A DNA stretch of 64,000 nt from Zygaena filipendulae (lineage: Eukaryota > Arthropoda > Insecta > Lepidoptera > Zygaenidae), in the NCBI GenBank assembly GCA_907165275.2, contig OU015669.1, positions 8,144,501-8,208,500 on the forward strand, in the 5' to 3' direction. This document shows positions 10,913 through 22,099 of the stretch, in pieces. The first letter of the stretch is position 1, and every line of letters begins with the position of its first letter. Both the position numbers and the translations under genes were made by a program. The notes beneath the pieces are model-generated. The model was given only the letters and a program-made list of their open reading frames with translations. It searched no databases and was not told the DNA's origin.

Positions 10913-11395
10913 ATCCCATCAAAAACATAAATGTGAAAATGGAAGCCAAAGTTTGTGCTTATTTGTCGAATTCACCGACAAAAGAATTGATATCTAAATA
11001 GGTGCCAAGTTCTGTAGATAATCCTGAAATATATTCAAAGGAGCATACAACTTGACTAGTTTTCACACACAAGTTATCTTATATTTGGCTAAAAACTATA
11101 GTATAAATATTTTTGATGTTGACTTGTTTTTACCAAATATTAAAGGGGTAATATCTATTGACCTTACAGTATAAAAACAGTAACTTGCTCATAATAATAT
11201 AAAGAAGATACATAATTCGAGTAGCTAAAGATAACTTTAATGTGAAAACTAGCCAAGTTCTATCCTCCTTTGAATATATTTCAGGATTATCTACAGAACT
11301 TGGCACCTATTTAGATATCAATTCTTTTGTCGGTGAATTCGACAAATAAGCACAAACTTTGGCTTCCATTTTCACATTTATGTTTTTGATGGGAT
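10913..11395. mobile_element. Long inverted-repeat (foldback) element, 155-bp arms
   Basis: The left arm 10913-11067 starts ATCCCATCAAAAACATAAAT and is repeated in inverse at 11241-11395, ending ATGTTTTTGATGGGAT; I see only a few mismatches near the inner ends. The 173-bp spacer is AT-rich and non-coding. Arms this long and this similar imply a recent foldback element or an inverted duplication. No transposase is visible and the target duplication is unclear. Confidence 0.75.
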
Positions 11396-11672
11396 ATCAC
11401 TACTTTTTGTACAGAAATTATTAGTAGGTATTAGGTACTTGTTCATAATAAAATTAATACCAAATGGTCTCTGTTAATCTATTGTATTTCAATCCGTATA
11501 CGGGGTAGTAAGTACCTACTGAAACTAACATGTTTGGATTTAAAACAAATCACTAAGTAAAGACCATAACACATAAACATATACATAAATATGTAAAGAC
11601 CATAAAATACAAAGACCGGCTGTCATCAAATTTTGATTGATGATTCTTACATTACAGGCAGAATAAGTAAGG

Positions 11673-11750
11673 GTTCGTGTAATATTACACACAGTGCTGC
11701 TCGCCAGTTGTCAGCTTGAACTCGGCTTAACATCCTACAGCGTGTCTAGA
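11673..11750 (+). repeat. Helitron-like terminal block, copy 1 (hairpin + CTAG)
   Basis: Contains palindromic GTGTAATATTACAC, then CAGTGCTGCTCGCCAG and GCGTGTCTAGA. The left arm of the terminal hairpin is decayed (ACATCCTACAGCGTGTC). Two better copies lie at 12057-12116 and 14647-14732. Confidence 0.6.
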
Positions 11751-12007
11751 TTCAATAGATCAAATAATAAATAAAACAAACACGAATAAAAATAGTTACA
11801 TTTATAATTAAAACGTATTTTGCTTACATTTAAAGAAAACACCGCATGCAGTAAAATATTTTGGAGACATGACACTACAACTCTTGTCGACAGACAGCAC
11901 CTGTATAAACGATTATATTTTTTTTTCCCCTGATCGTGTATCGCTCCTATTGCGTGACGTACTAACGAGTGAAGAATCAAAGCTTCTATTTGAGAATACG
12001 TGATTCA

Positions 12008-12116
12008 TATTGACATGTTTATGTGAAATAGTTTTTGAGTTATGACGGGGTCAAAAGTTACGCACGGTGCTGCTCGCTAGTTCTGAACTTGGCTTGACAC
12101 GCTACTGCGTGTCTAG
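12008..12116 (+). repeat. Helitron-like terminal block, copy 2
   Basis: Homologous to copy 3 from ACATGTTTATGT onward. It ends GGCTTGACACGC-TACT-GCGTGTCTAGA, a 7-bp stem followed by CTAG. A hairpin followed by CTRR is the 3' end signature of Helitrons; assignment is by that motif only. Confidence 0.55.
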
Positions 12117-12360
12117 ATATATAGGTCACAATATTATTGTATATTAACAGAAATGGATAAATGAATCGGAAAAGAAAAACTTTTTACAGAAATTATTAGT
12201 AGGTACTTATTATTCATAATAAAATGGTTTTTGTCAATTTAGTTTATTTTCCTACGTTTCCGTGGTATAACGACTTTTTATTTCGTCTGAGGGTATAACT
12301 ATCTTTTTTGTGTTTTCTGTATTTTCTTGGACGTTTAAAATGTTTGAGTGAATCGCCCAT

Positions 12361-12713
12361 TCAGTATCCGGTTTTTTTTTTTACGAGTTTTCTGTTTATA
12401 GTTAATTTGGCCAAGTCAAGGCGGTATAACGTGCGCAGGCGGTTGTACTCTACAATAGAGCTCTCTTGTGCCTTGATTTGACTTGGATCTAAATTGATAA
12501 GATGTACTCCATCTAAGGTTTTAACTCTAGAAAGTCCAACGTAAGCCTGCCCTTTACTAAATATAGAGGAGCCTATGTCGAGAAGAGCGCTGTCAAGGCT
12601 AAGGCCTTGGGATTTGTGGATAGTAATAGCATATGCTAAGCAAATAGGGAATTGATTAGATTCCCTGTAAAGAGCAAGCGCTTTGTAGGATATCTCTCTT
12701 CGCCGAACAAACC
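12361..12713 (-). pseudogene. Helitron/PIF1-type helicase, C-terminal remnant
   Basis: The minus-strand frame ends at the stop at 12363-12361 and reads back through QFPICLAYAITIHKSQG, LSLDSALLDIGSSIF, GQAYVGLSRVKTLDG and HLINLDPSQIKA. These match the last helicase motifs of Helitron and PIF1 proteins: the nucleotide-binding 'TIHKSQG' and the arginine motif 'ALSRV', here GLSRV. Only about 100 residues remain, and the Walker A and B motifs and the Rep nuclease are absent from the window. The frame overlaps the end of the OTU reading frame but is out of phase with it, so the two are joined by a deletion or frameshift near 12650. Helitron helicases act in rolling-circle transposition; this remnant cannot function. 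Confidence 0.8.
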
Positions 12714-13067
12714 AAGCAGAACACCATCCTGATGATATACTTCGATCTTAATGTTATGTAAATCTACTGCAGTCTTTAATTCAGAAGCAGCTCCATAAGT
12801 TGTCGAACAAAGCATGCTTGCTCGATACTCTTCTTCAGAACAGTAAGGATCCCCGTTAGGAGCACTAGTATATACACTTAAATCTTTCCAGTTACGACAC
12901 ACATACTCTACTAAAGTCTCACGTAACTTATTGGTTTGTTGTATATCATTATAGTTAAATAAACAATATGCAATGGAATGGAATAGGCAGCTTCCATCGG
13001 GAGGCATTTGAATGATTTGGTGTAGCGTAAAAGTGTCACCCACCAGTAATTCGATTGTACGACTCAT
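12636..13067 (-). pseudogene. OTU-family cysteine protease domain, truncated
   Basis: 143 codons starting MSRTIELLVGD. The catalytic block PPDGSCLFHSIAY carries Asp24 and the nucleophile Cys27 of OTU-type deubiquitinating proteases. TYGAASELKTAVDLHNIKIE and RLLFTGN match the middle and late strands of the domain. The catalytic His normally following the 'FTGN' strand is missing, because the frame runs into helicase sequence and stops (NSLFA). OTU domains are known in Helitron2/Helentron-type elements, which fits the helicase tail that follows on the same strand. It is most likely element-borne and inactive. A host OTU gene is less likely given the neighbour. An additional minus-strand frame at about 13435-13570 may be another decayed part of the element, but I could not identify it. 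Confidence 0.75.
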
Positions 13068-13719
13068 TGTAGCTACGTAGTAAATAATTAATATTTAAGA
13101 CGATCAAGACGAAGACGACACTAAAAGAATACACTAGAAGACCCGGTGAACTTCGTATCATCTACAAGACAACCAAGTGACACAATTTTTTATTTCTAAA
13201 ATGATAAAAGAGATCGGACTTCACTTAATCAATTCTTTTGCGACAAGTCAAAATCAAAGTCATAGTCAAATCGTTTAATCAAATTTGGCCAATAATGTGT
13301 ATCTTATTGACGTCAATAAAATTACAGTTATTATGACAGCAGTCAGCAACCATAAAATATCCACCCTTCACAGCTTCCTAGCGCTATGGCTGAAGAGAAA
13401 AAGCTGCGCATCAAACTCCAGTAGCACGGTATATTACGTCACCATGCGCATAAAGGTGCATATTGAGGACTTAAGCCTCCTAGAAGTCGAAGTGGAATTG
13501 CAGCTATTGAAGCATCTTCCATAACTTTGCCTATATCGGCTAAATCTTGCACAGTGTACATGACTGCAATTATTATTATTATTAAATCCATGTTGCCATT
13601 CCAAGTGAGAAGAATTGCTGGATTATGCCGTTAATATAACGAGATTCTTCTGTACGGTCGCAGCCTGAAATTTTTGAGGAGGTCAAAAATTTATTGCACA
13701 ATACACAACTTTATTGCAC

Positions 13720-13815
13720 ACTAGCTGTTGCCCGCGGTTTCACCCGCGCTAATTTTGGAGTTTCCTTAGTAATTCCGGGATAAAAACCCCTACCCTACCC
13801 TATGTCACTCAGGAA
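13720..13815 (+). repeat. Dispersed SINE-like repeat, 5' part
   Basis: CACTAGCTGTTGCCCGCGG, TTTCACCCGCGCTAATTTTG and CCGGGATAAAAACCCCTACC; truncated after TATGTCACTCAGG. Confidence 0.75.
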
Positions 13816-14400
13816 ACTCACCTACATGTATATCTCTATATTGGAGTCAAAATCATCTAGACAGTACCTGTACAGTTTCTGTTCGAGGATTATACGTCGC
13901 ACTTGTAGGCGGACAAAAGAGTCAAATAACCGTCTCTATCCAGAAGCAGTTTTATTCTTGAAAAAGAATTATTTATTCATCATTTTTACATACAGAACTT
14001 TCTTTGTCAAATGTGAATAATATGTAATGGATATTTGCGTGAACTGATGAAAATATTCACAGATATTCATAAATTATATACGTATTACGTCGTACGTAAA
14101 ACAAACGCTGATTTACTTTTAACTTGAGAATAGCTAGTTTTATACGTATAAACCATAGAAAAATTCGTGTTGATAACGAAAGTTTGACTCATTGTCAATG
14201 TTTGACCCAGTTTAATGGAGTGACGTAAAATACATCATTAAGAATACTTCAAAATTTTGATTAGCCAGTTATATACTTCAATACTCGACTTTGTTATATT
14301 ACCTTCTTGATAAGGATATATCTAAAAACTGAAGATATTGATAATTATCTTTTTTTTTAAGTTTTTCCAGTTTTCAGATTTTTCCCTTTGTTGACGCCTA
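13816..14400. other. No gene seen
   Basis: AT-rich DNA between the OTU/helicase remnant and the third terminal block. It may be internal sequence of the same element, but carries no recognisable motif. Confidence 0.35.
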
Positions 14401-14732
14401 AAAGTCTACCTCGATGCCAAATATCAAGTTCCTAGGTCATCTGGAAGTCGGTTATAATTTTGGTCTATAGGTCAGTCAGTGATAAAAATCACGATTTTTG
14501 GACGTTAATATCTAAAAGCCCGTTTGAGGTGTGCTTATGAAATTTGGAGCACATGTTTATCTCGCGAGTCTTAATACATGAGCCAAATTTGACATGTTTA
14601 TGTTAAATAGTTTTTGAAATATGGAGGGGTGAAAAGTGGCTCCAAATGGTTCGTGTAATATTACACACGGTGCGGCTCGCCAGTTCTGTCAGTTTGAGAA
14701 CTTTGGCTTGACACGCTACCGGCGTGTCTAGA
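14400..14732 (+). repeat. Helitron-like 3' region, copy 3 (best preserved)
   Basis: The end reads GTGTAATATTACACACGGTG, GCGGCTCGCCAG and TTGGCTTGACACGC-TACCG-GCGTGTCTAGA, a perfect 7-bp stem with CTAG immediately after. The preceding 250 bp, with ACGATTTTTGGACGTTAATA and GAAATATGGAGGGGTGAAAA, look like the conserved non-coding tail of the same family. The first half of this tail is inferred to belong because it runs unbroken into the end. Confidence 0.6.
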
Positions 14733-14994
14733 TGTGCATTGTGCATTTGTAGGTGCAATGCATTGGGTATTACGTATTTTTTGGATAATATGGCAATATT
14801 ATAATAATAATCCATTTTTTTTTCAGTCAAAGTGTCACTTAATAAAAATAATAACAATTAAATAAAAGCAATTAAGAGCGATATTACATACTACCTACTG
14901 TTAGTCTATACAAAACTATTGAAGGTCGATCGGTTCATCGAGGACTTAAATAAATACATAAATAAATATATTGTAACAAAATAATATCATTTGT

Positions 14995-15179
14995 TTTAAT
15001 GCAAAACCGAGTTTGTTTGTTTGTAACGCTTTCACGCCTTACGGGCTCAACCGATCACCATGAAATTTTGCATATATTGTCAGTGGTAAAGAGAAGGATA
15101 TAGGGTACCTAAATTTATACCGAAATTCCCGCGGGAACTCCGAAATTAACGCGTGTGAAAGCGAGGGGAAAGCTAGTAG
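14995..15179 (-). repeat. Dispersed SINE-like repeat
   Basis: Antisense copy: TTTGTTTGTTTGTAACGC, CGATCACCATGAAATTTTGC, AATTCCCGCGGGAACTCC and GCTAGTA end. Confidence 0.8.
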
Positions 15180-17750
15180 ATAAAACTTAACTTTCTTCTA
15201 TTACATAAACATGTGATTTATTGCACAGAAACTATTGGAGAGCTGGGAAGTGGCAGTTAACTATTTCCCAGTAAAAAAAATACTAGGGAATCCCAAAATA
15301 CACCCAAATGAAACCAGAGGTAGGTAAATATGTAAAAAAATATGAACAAAATTTACACAAAACGATGACTTTTATTGGGATTAGCTAAATCGAGCTGTAA
15401 CTCAAAATCAAGAATAGTGCGTTACGATTATCGATATCATAAATATCGATAAAGCACACCCTATAAAGTCGAGCGGCGAACATATTGCGCCGATCATTAC
15501 CCGGACAGAAATAACATTCGATATAATTCAACGCCGTGAAAACTTTAACATAAATAATGCGAGGCCAGTAACGAGATTCAAATCGACTATGTTTATGTGC
15601 TGAGATTTGTAATAGAAATATTATTATTATAATTTATTCGGATACATATACCCAATGAAAAACAATAGTCCAATTTTTAAAAAAAATCTCGCTATAGATA
15701 AAAAAAATATTTACTAAATGTAGAGTTGAATAATATTCATATGATATTACGTAAAAAAAAATCTTACAAGCCTTAGAAATTCCGATCAAGCCCAAAATAC
15801 AATTCCAACAAAAATTTTTAGTTAAAAAATTTAAGAAGCCTTTTTTTTCATAGAATGCTTTCGTAGTAAATTTATTCAGTAATTTTAAATTTGAGTTACT
15901 AAAAATAGATTGTAATTGTTTAAATATTGATTAAACATAATCACAATTAGAATTATTATTTTGGCCTTTTTCTCGTCATGGATGCAAACCCCCATCACTT
16001 TTTTTTTATACAATCACATAGTACAGTATTAATTTCTTTTCACTGCCCAATGATTTCTCGACATAGACCTTTAAGCTTAGCCTAATTTTATTTCTATTAA
16101 ATAAAACCAAACATTCAAATGCAACGATGATTCAAATCCGTCATATTATTATTCAATTTACGCTCGGGCGGACCCCAAAAGACAATCAATACAATGTTAT
16201 TCTCCTCAGATGTCAAACTATTGCGCATCGCGTAATTCTATTCACGTAATTGATAGTAGCAACCGTTATGGCTTGTAGTACCGGCGTGCCCAATTGAATA
16301 ACGATTCTGCACGGCCTTAGGTCACAATAATGCTGTAAATTGTGATATCGATAGAATTTGAATTATTGTACAGGATAAAACTCGGCGCAACATACCATTT
16401 TATTATCGATGTCGATAAACAAAACATGACAGTTTGTTTTATCTTTTGAATATAATATTATAAAGCTACTATAATTATGTACCACTCAATGTTGGTTATA
16501 GTATTTTATATAATTTTATTGTAGTTATTCGGAAAATGCTGAGTCAGTACACAATTTTAAAAAAATACGGGAAAATCAAAATTAGCAAAATAAATATTAT
16601 GTAATTTGGAAGATAAAATTTGCAAAATTAGAAAGTATTAAATACTCAATGTTGAAAACCTCCACCGCCTCCGATTGAGTAGCTGTTTTTAATGTTTTCA
16701 CCGGCATGAACTTTGGAATTTCTAAGGGAACTCCTCGCATACCTATGAACCAGCGTATCTACAAATGAAATATACTGGGTGCACTGCAGTCGGAGAAATT
16801 GGTCATAACTTAAACATATACTATGAACGAAGAAACTACGCGTATAAAATATTTTTAATAATTGATTAGTCCAGGTTAGGCAGAGGAGTCAGTGAACCCA
16901 AATTAACGTTTCCTCAGTATACTTTCTTTGTCTGGAGCTAGGAGTCAATCAGCTGATGTCAATTTTTCAGAAACAACAATGGCGAAGGAATAATGACGTA
17001 TTTGGATAGTACCTAAGTCTATGCTTTTGCTTACTCAAACCTAATACATCATGGTTTGTAGTTGTGATGCAAAATTATGATTGCTGACACATAAACAAAA
17101 ACAGAAGAACATAAGATAATATGTAACCAGAATATTATCATGACTAGATTTTTGGTGGAAAAAAATCTAACATTTTTTCATCGTTATTTTGTCCATCACT
17201 ATTAGATCTCGACTTGTATGATTTACAAATCGTTCCATCGTCTGTCTGTACAATAAGCCCGCTCTTCGCATAGGGGAGTTTCTATCTCGAGGTCAATTAT
17301 TATTGAATAAATCGATTGTTAATAGTCAGATAACACAAAACGGAAGCTTTTTTAATCAATGTTATAGTTTATTGAAAACGTATACTTATAAGTCACACTA
17401 ATGTAATTTGAATGTTAAAAGCATTCTACGTTAGTGCGTGCGTAAAGTTACAATAATGTGAGAGTAATATAGTAGGGCAGCCCACGCCTTGTTTTCTTAG
17501 TGACTAATAACAGGCTGAATTTTCTTGAGTATAGGTGAACGATGGACGAGACGTCCAAGCTTTTCCTCTGAGACAATTCTCGGAACGGGTAGCTAATTAA
17601 GTGCGCAGGTGAAAAACATGTTGATTATACATTATACTTATAGGTAGCTGACTCACGAGGTTCCACACGCGTTCCACTCTTTTACAGAACCCTAACAAAA
17701 GGTTTACCTGTGATACTAACTACAACAAAGACTTCCACCACTTTGGAATC
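15180..17750. other. Unique AT-rich DNA with CGATA motifs, no gene seen
   Basis: No coding signal. Segments 15420-15600 and 16090-16430 are less AT-rich and free of repeats. They contain several ATCGATA/TATCGAT words (near 15427, 15443, 16343, 16402 and 16409), which resemble the binding site of the insect boundary and promoter factors BEAF-32 and DREF. They could be conserved regulatory DNA. Confidence 0.4.
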
Positions 17751-17977
17751 GGACATAGATAAGCAATAATGTGTTAATCCACACTGGAGAAATTTTGAGC
17801 AAATCGTGTTTTAAAATTATAGCGCCATTTTGTGACAATATTTTTTTAATATTCAACATTTTGTCGATATTTATGCAATGTCATAAGGTAAAGACAGAAT
17901 AAAATACGTTCTTAACTCACAAAAAACGTCCTGTATCAATAACTTAATTTTGTGGGTTAACATGTTATTGCTTATCG
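17751..17977. mobile_element. MITE, about 235-bp family (TIR GGACATAGATAAGCAATA), copy 1
   Basis: The left end GGACATAGATAAGCAATA is followed by TGTGTTAATCCACAC; the right end reads TTGTGGGTTAACATG-TTATTGCTTATC, roughly its inverse over about 33 bp. The interior is non-coding. It is the most diverged of three copies, with a decayed outer right end. Confidence 0.7.
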
Positions 17978-17979
17978 GC

Positions 17980-19287
17980 GTGAGGCATCCAATTTTGAAT
18001 CTTAGTGAGGCTATACTTTGCAAAAAAAACTAATCAAAATTTTATGTTTCAGTAGTTTCGGTTGGACGTAGTAATCCACGTCAAACTGAAATCTTATTTA
18101 TATACATACCTAATTACATAGATATATAGATTTTTTTAGATCATGTTCACACTTTTTTACAGTAAATTAATGAAAATTCTGTCCTTACTTTTGTGTTAAT
18201 GGAAACGAAATGACTCACAGTTATCTAAGTCTAGCAACTACTGCTAAAACAAATTTGGTCTAACTCCTAATTAAAAAAATTAAAACCGATGCCAAGTTAT
18301 TTATTTCATTGTTTTTTTTTTCGTATTTTTTGCATGTACCATTCGTACTGACGTTTCCACCTATTGCGCAGGACATTTAATTGCTTATTTTCACTTAATA
18401 ATACAGTGTTAACAAACTAATTTAGGTTTAAATTTTGCAGAACGCGCAGACAGACACAAAACAGCCGCCGACGATTTTATCTATATAAATGTGCTCCAGA
18501 AGCCTCGTTTACTAATGAGCTAAATGGAGAAAATTCAGTGCCATATAATGCAGTACCTGTTACTTACCTGCTTTTTCGTCAGGAAGTGCGTCAACAGATA
18601 CTGTATAATAATTATACTTAAATCTGTATTTTTTACTTATAAAGTTAAATAAAAAAGTATTTTTTTTTTATCATCGTTCATAGGTAGCTGATAAGACGAG
18701 GAAGATATAACAAGCAAAAGTTACATTTTTCTCTCTAATCAGTTTTTAAAAACTTTTTGCCGACTTATATTTTTGTAAATTTAATTTCTACCTTCTGAGT
18801 TTAAGTATAAAAGGTTTAAAGAACAATTTACTCTCAAAAAAGGTAAAAATCGCTTACATGAGAATATTTAAAATCTTAAACATTAAAAAAGTCTTGAATA
18901 TATTAATCATCATCAAAGATACCTATTAATTTAGATAGTGGATAGACAAAAAGAATAAACATTTGTGACGCGATTAGTAAAATTATAAGGTATCTGCAGC
19001 CATCGTGCTAATTCACTACTGGCAAGAAAATTTCAAACGCAGCATAAAGTATACAACCTACCAAAATAGATTGCAGGCACAGCGTCCAAGATTTGACCGA
19101 TCGCGTGAACATTATAATAAGACACAAAATATTGTATATTATAGATAAGAAGACACTAAAGATACCTTCACATTGTGCCAGACATAATACTCAAAAATAA
19201 TTTGAAAGAAACAATGTCGCGAGCGGCGAAAGCTTTATAGCGAAATGAGATATGATAATCCACCTGAAGATTCTTAGTCTGTTGAAT
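17980..19287. other. AT-rich DNA, no gene seen
   Basis: No recognisable protein, repeat family or splice-flanked frame. Confidence 0.4.
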
Positions 19288-19427
19288 GTTATCTGTCCCC
19301 GCGGTTTTATCCGCGGTAATTTCGGAATTCCCGCGAGAATTCCAGAATAACTGGAATCACTCGATCTATTGGTGAAAACCGTATGAAAATCCGCGGCAAA
19401 GGACTTTGTTTTATAATATGTAAGGAT
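19288..19427 (+). repeat. Dispersed SINE-like repeat, variant with different 3' half
   Basis: Same sub-family as 891-1112: CCCCGCGGTTTTATCCGCGG, CACTCGATCTATTGGTGAAA, ATGAAAATCCGCGG and GGACTTTGTTTTATAATATG. Confidence 0.75.
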
Positions 19428-20303
19428 TCTCAAAGAAAAAAAATTCAGAAGCGATATTTTGCGTTCTACTTATATTTTTTCCATGGTTTTCGGTATGCAA
19501 CTACCATTCTATGTACCTACCATCCACATCCATGTGTTTTAGACACTAAGGTATACCTAATAATTTACGATGTAAAACTTCCTCAAAACAAGAACATTTA
19601 TACACAGACCAGATACACAGTATCTGATGTGTATAAATATAGCTGTATATTTCCTAAAAAAATAAATAAATAAATAAACCTCACAAAATTGGAAACTGTG
19701 AAGACTCTGCAGTTGTTTCGATTAGTGTATACCTACTTTCTTAAAAGTCACATCTTTATTTCTTTTACTTTATTTTTCAACGGTGGCAGTTAGTCTTGAT
19801 GACACTTTTTGAAAATTCTAGTATTCAAGTAGGATTACCTTCTCTCTGGGTACATTTATTGCTCACTAAGTGTAAGTACATACAAATCACATTCTATGGA
19901 AGTGCGAATTTGGGTGAAACGTAAAAAAAAAAGAGATGTGCATCGTGTCATGACCATGACTCGATTGACCTGTCATTAATCCACCATCAATCTGTTTCCA
20001 GCCCACCCAAAACACTTGCTAAAGCGCGCGATATATTTCCCGCCAGAACTAAATGGAGCATTTGAAATCACTGAATGTCCGATTCAATTACAGTTATCTA
20101 CTGTTCTTCGGCAATTTATTTTGCCGAAGCATAAAAGTGATATCAAAGGCCGTCTTACGAGTATATTTTGATGTATGTTGTTATTCTATGTTAAATCATT
20201 GGCTCGCAGCCCCGGTTACTGGATTGGTACAAGGTCAGGAAATCCGCAAAACAAATTTGTATCTGGCTGCGAAATTGAAATCTTATAGTGTAAAAACCAC
20301 AAA

Positions 20304-20539
20304 TGGACATAGATAAGCAATAGTGTGTTAACCCACACTGGAGAAATTTTGAGTAAATCGTGTTTTAAAATTACAGCGCTATTTTGTGTCAACATTTTTT
20401 ATGTTCAATATTTTGTTACATACTTTAACAATCTAATAAGGTAAACACATAATTAAAAACGTTCCCTAACTCTCAATAAATCGTTCTGAATAGGTAACTT
20501 AATTTTGTGGGTTAACATGTTATTGCTTATCTGTGTCCA
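20304..20539. mobile_element. MITE, about 235-bp family, copy 2
   Basis: Best-preserved ends: TGGACATAGATAAGCAATAG at the left and TTATTGCTTATCTGTGTCCA at the right. Same orientation as copy 1. No target duplication is obvious. Confidence 0.8.
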
Positions 20540-20767
20540 AGTGTCTGAGCACTCGACTTATTACGACTCTACGTTATTGCGATTGTTTTACCTACTAGCC
20601 GAGCAAGTTTCCGGTGATATGTGACATTGAAGGGTCACTTTCGTTCTACAATTCGCAAAAATTAGAATATGAGTTAATATTTCGTATATTTAATCAATAT
20701 TTGGGACTATCGCAGTCGACTCCTTTGGAACGAAATTTAATCTCAAACTACTTTTTTTTTCTTTAAA
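20540..20767. other. No gene seen
   Basis: Short AT-rich spacer between two repeats with nothing recognisable. Confidence 0.3.
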
Positions 20768-21003
20768 ACTAGTTTTTGCCCGTGACTTCGTCGGCGTGGC
20801 AGTCGAAATCCTTCAAAAATGATTGATTTGGTCTAGAAATTTCTTGACCTGAAATTTCTTCCAAAAATTCCAGTTGTGCCATACAAACTTTGCGACCCCT
20901 TTTCACCCCCTTAGTCGTATTTTCCAAAATCGTTTCTTAGTACACACCTACGTCACCTAAGGAATAAGGACTTGGTGCATTTATGGTTCTAGACCCATAT
21001 CAA
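20768..21003 (+). repeat. Lepidopteran-type dispersed repeat, 'CCGTGACTTCGTC' variant
   Basis: Begins AACTAGTTTTTGCCCGTGAC, with a TTCGTC block, then CCATACAAACTTTGCGACCC and TTTTCACCCCCTTAG. Similar lower blocks (CCATACAAATTTTCCAACCC) occur in 41154-41392, so the two are related. Confidence 0.55.
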
Positions 21004-21037
21004 TCGATCATTCAGTCAGTTTCTGGTTTTATATAGG

Positions 21038-21357
21038 TACGAGCTGTTCCCCGCGGTTTCACCCGGCGTTAGTTTCGGAGATCCCTAGGGTATTACGAGA
21101 TAAAAGTACTTACTATCCGATATTTTTTTCTGTGTCTACCATTGACAACGTGTATAGGTAGTATGCATTTACTGTAGTTTCTTCCGCGTTAATTTCAAAA
21201 TTCCCGTAGGAATTTCGGGATAAAAGTAGCCTATGTCCTTCTCTGTACCCCTGACAGCGTGTATGCAAAGTTTCGTGGTGATCAGTTGAGTCATTTAGCC
21301 CTGAAAGCGTAACAAACAAATCAACTCACTTTCGCATTTATAATATTACTAAGGATT
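21038..21357 (+). repeat. Two head-to-tail dispersed SINE-like repeats
   Basis: A 5' piece (GAGCTGTTCCCCGCGGTTTC) breaks off at 21160 and a second nearly complete copy follows (TTAATTTCAAAATTCCCGTAG to TCGCATTTATAATATTACTA). Confidence 0.75.
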
Positions 21358-21924
21358 AGTTAGATTCGAAAGAATATTGTTATATGAAATAGCATATAAT
21401 TTTTAAGGGAGTAAAGATACAGTTGATTTTAGACCGTCCACAAGTGAACAAGAAAGCACTTTTAAAAATATTTTGCACCCTTTACCGTCGAATTTCCTTG
21501 GTTATTCTCGACAGTAAGACAAAATTGATCGAAGACAAGATTAAACATAATGACACAACCACTAAAATGTTATTACAAACTTGTTCGATTCGATTTGTTT
21601 GCATTAAAATGGCGTACGTTGATCGAATATTTTGAAAGGTCTCATTCATATTGTACGCGAATGTTTCAGGGTATGCTGTCACGAATTTAAAAATATCCGC
21701 CAACCTAAGCAAGTTTCTCAGAATACCGCGATAAACTTTTATATCGAGTGGTTTGTAATACTGCAAATGTTTTACATGTACGTCAAGCTTTATAACCCAC
21801 AAAATTAACATGGTTGTAAAGACAACCTGTAATCAACTAGGTGCTTGAAATATTAATTTTATTAATAACTAAAAAAGGGAGAAATACAAACATACATATA
21901 TATTTTATATATTGTTTTGTTTGC
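21358..21924. other. No gene seen
   Basis: Overlapping frames on the two strands (21423-21635 plus, 21482-21811 minus) show no recognisable domain or biased codon use. Confidence 0.35.
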
Positions 21925-22052
21925 ACACCCCATCTTCTATATCTCTCCGTCTACCCAATGGTTAACTGGTAGAGAATGCCGCAAGGCATTAAGTTCGCCA
22001 TTTGTACTTATCGTGCAATAAAGAATAAATAAATAAATTAATAAATAAATAT
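21925..22052 (+). repeat. LINE/SINE 3' end with A-rich tail
   Basis: GGTTAACTGGTAGAGAATGC, AAGGCATTAAGTTCGCC, TTGTACTTATCGTGCAATAA then an (AAAT)n tail. This is a 3' end commonly seen in lepidopteran retroposons; only the last 130 bp are present. Confidence 0.6.
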
Positions 22053-22099
22053 ACAAATATACGAGCACATACCTACATACACTCATGAAATTCCGCACA

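Noticed and set aside
17515..17607. Plus-strand exon between AACAG and CAG|GTGAAA
   Set aside because: All three frames contain stops and the donor is weak.
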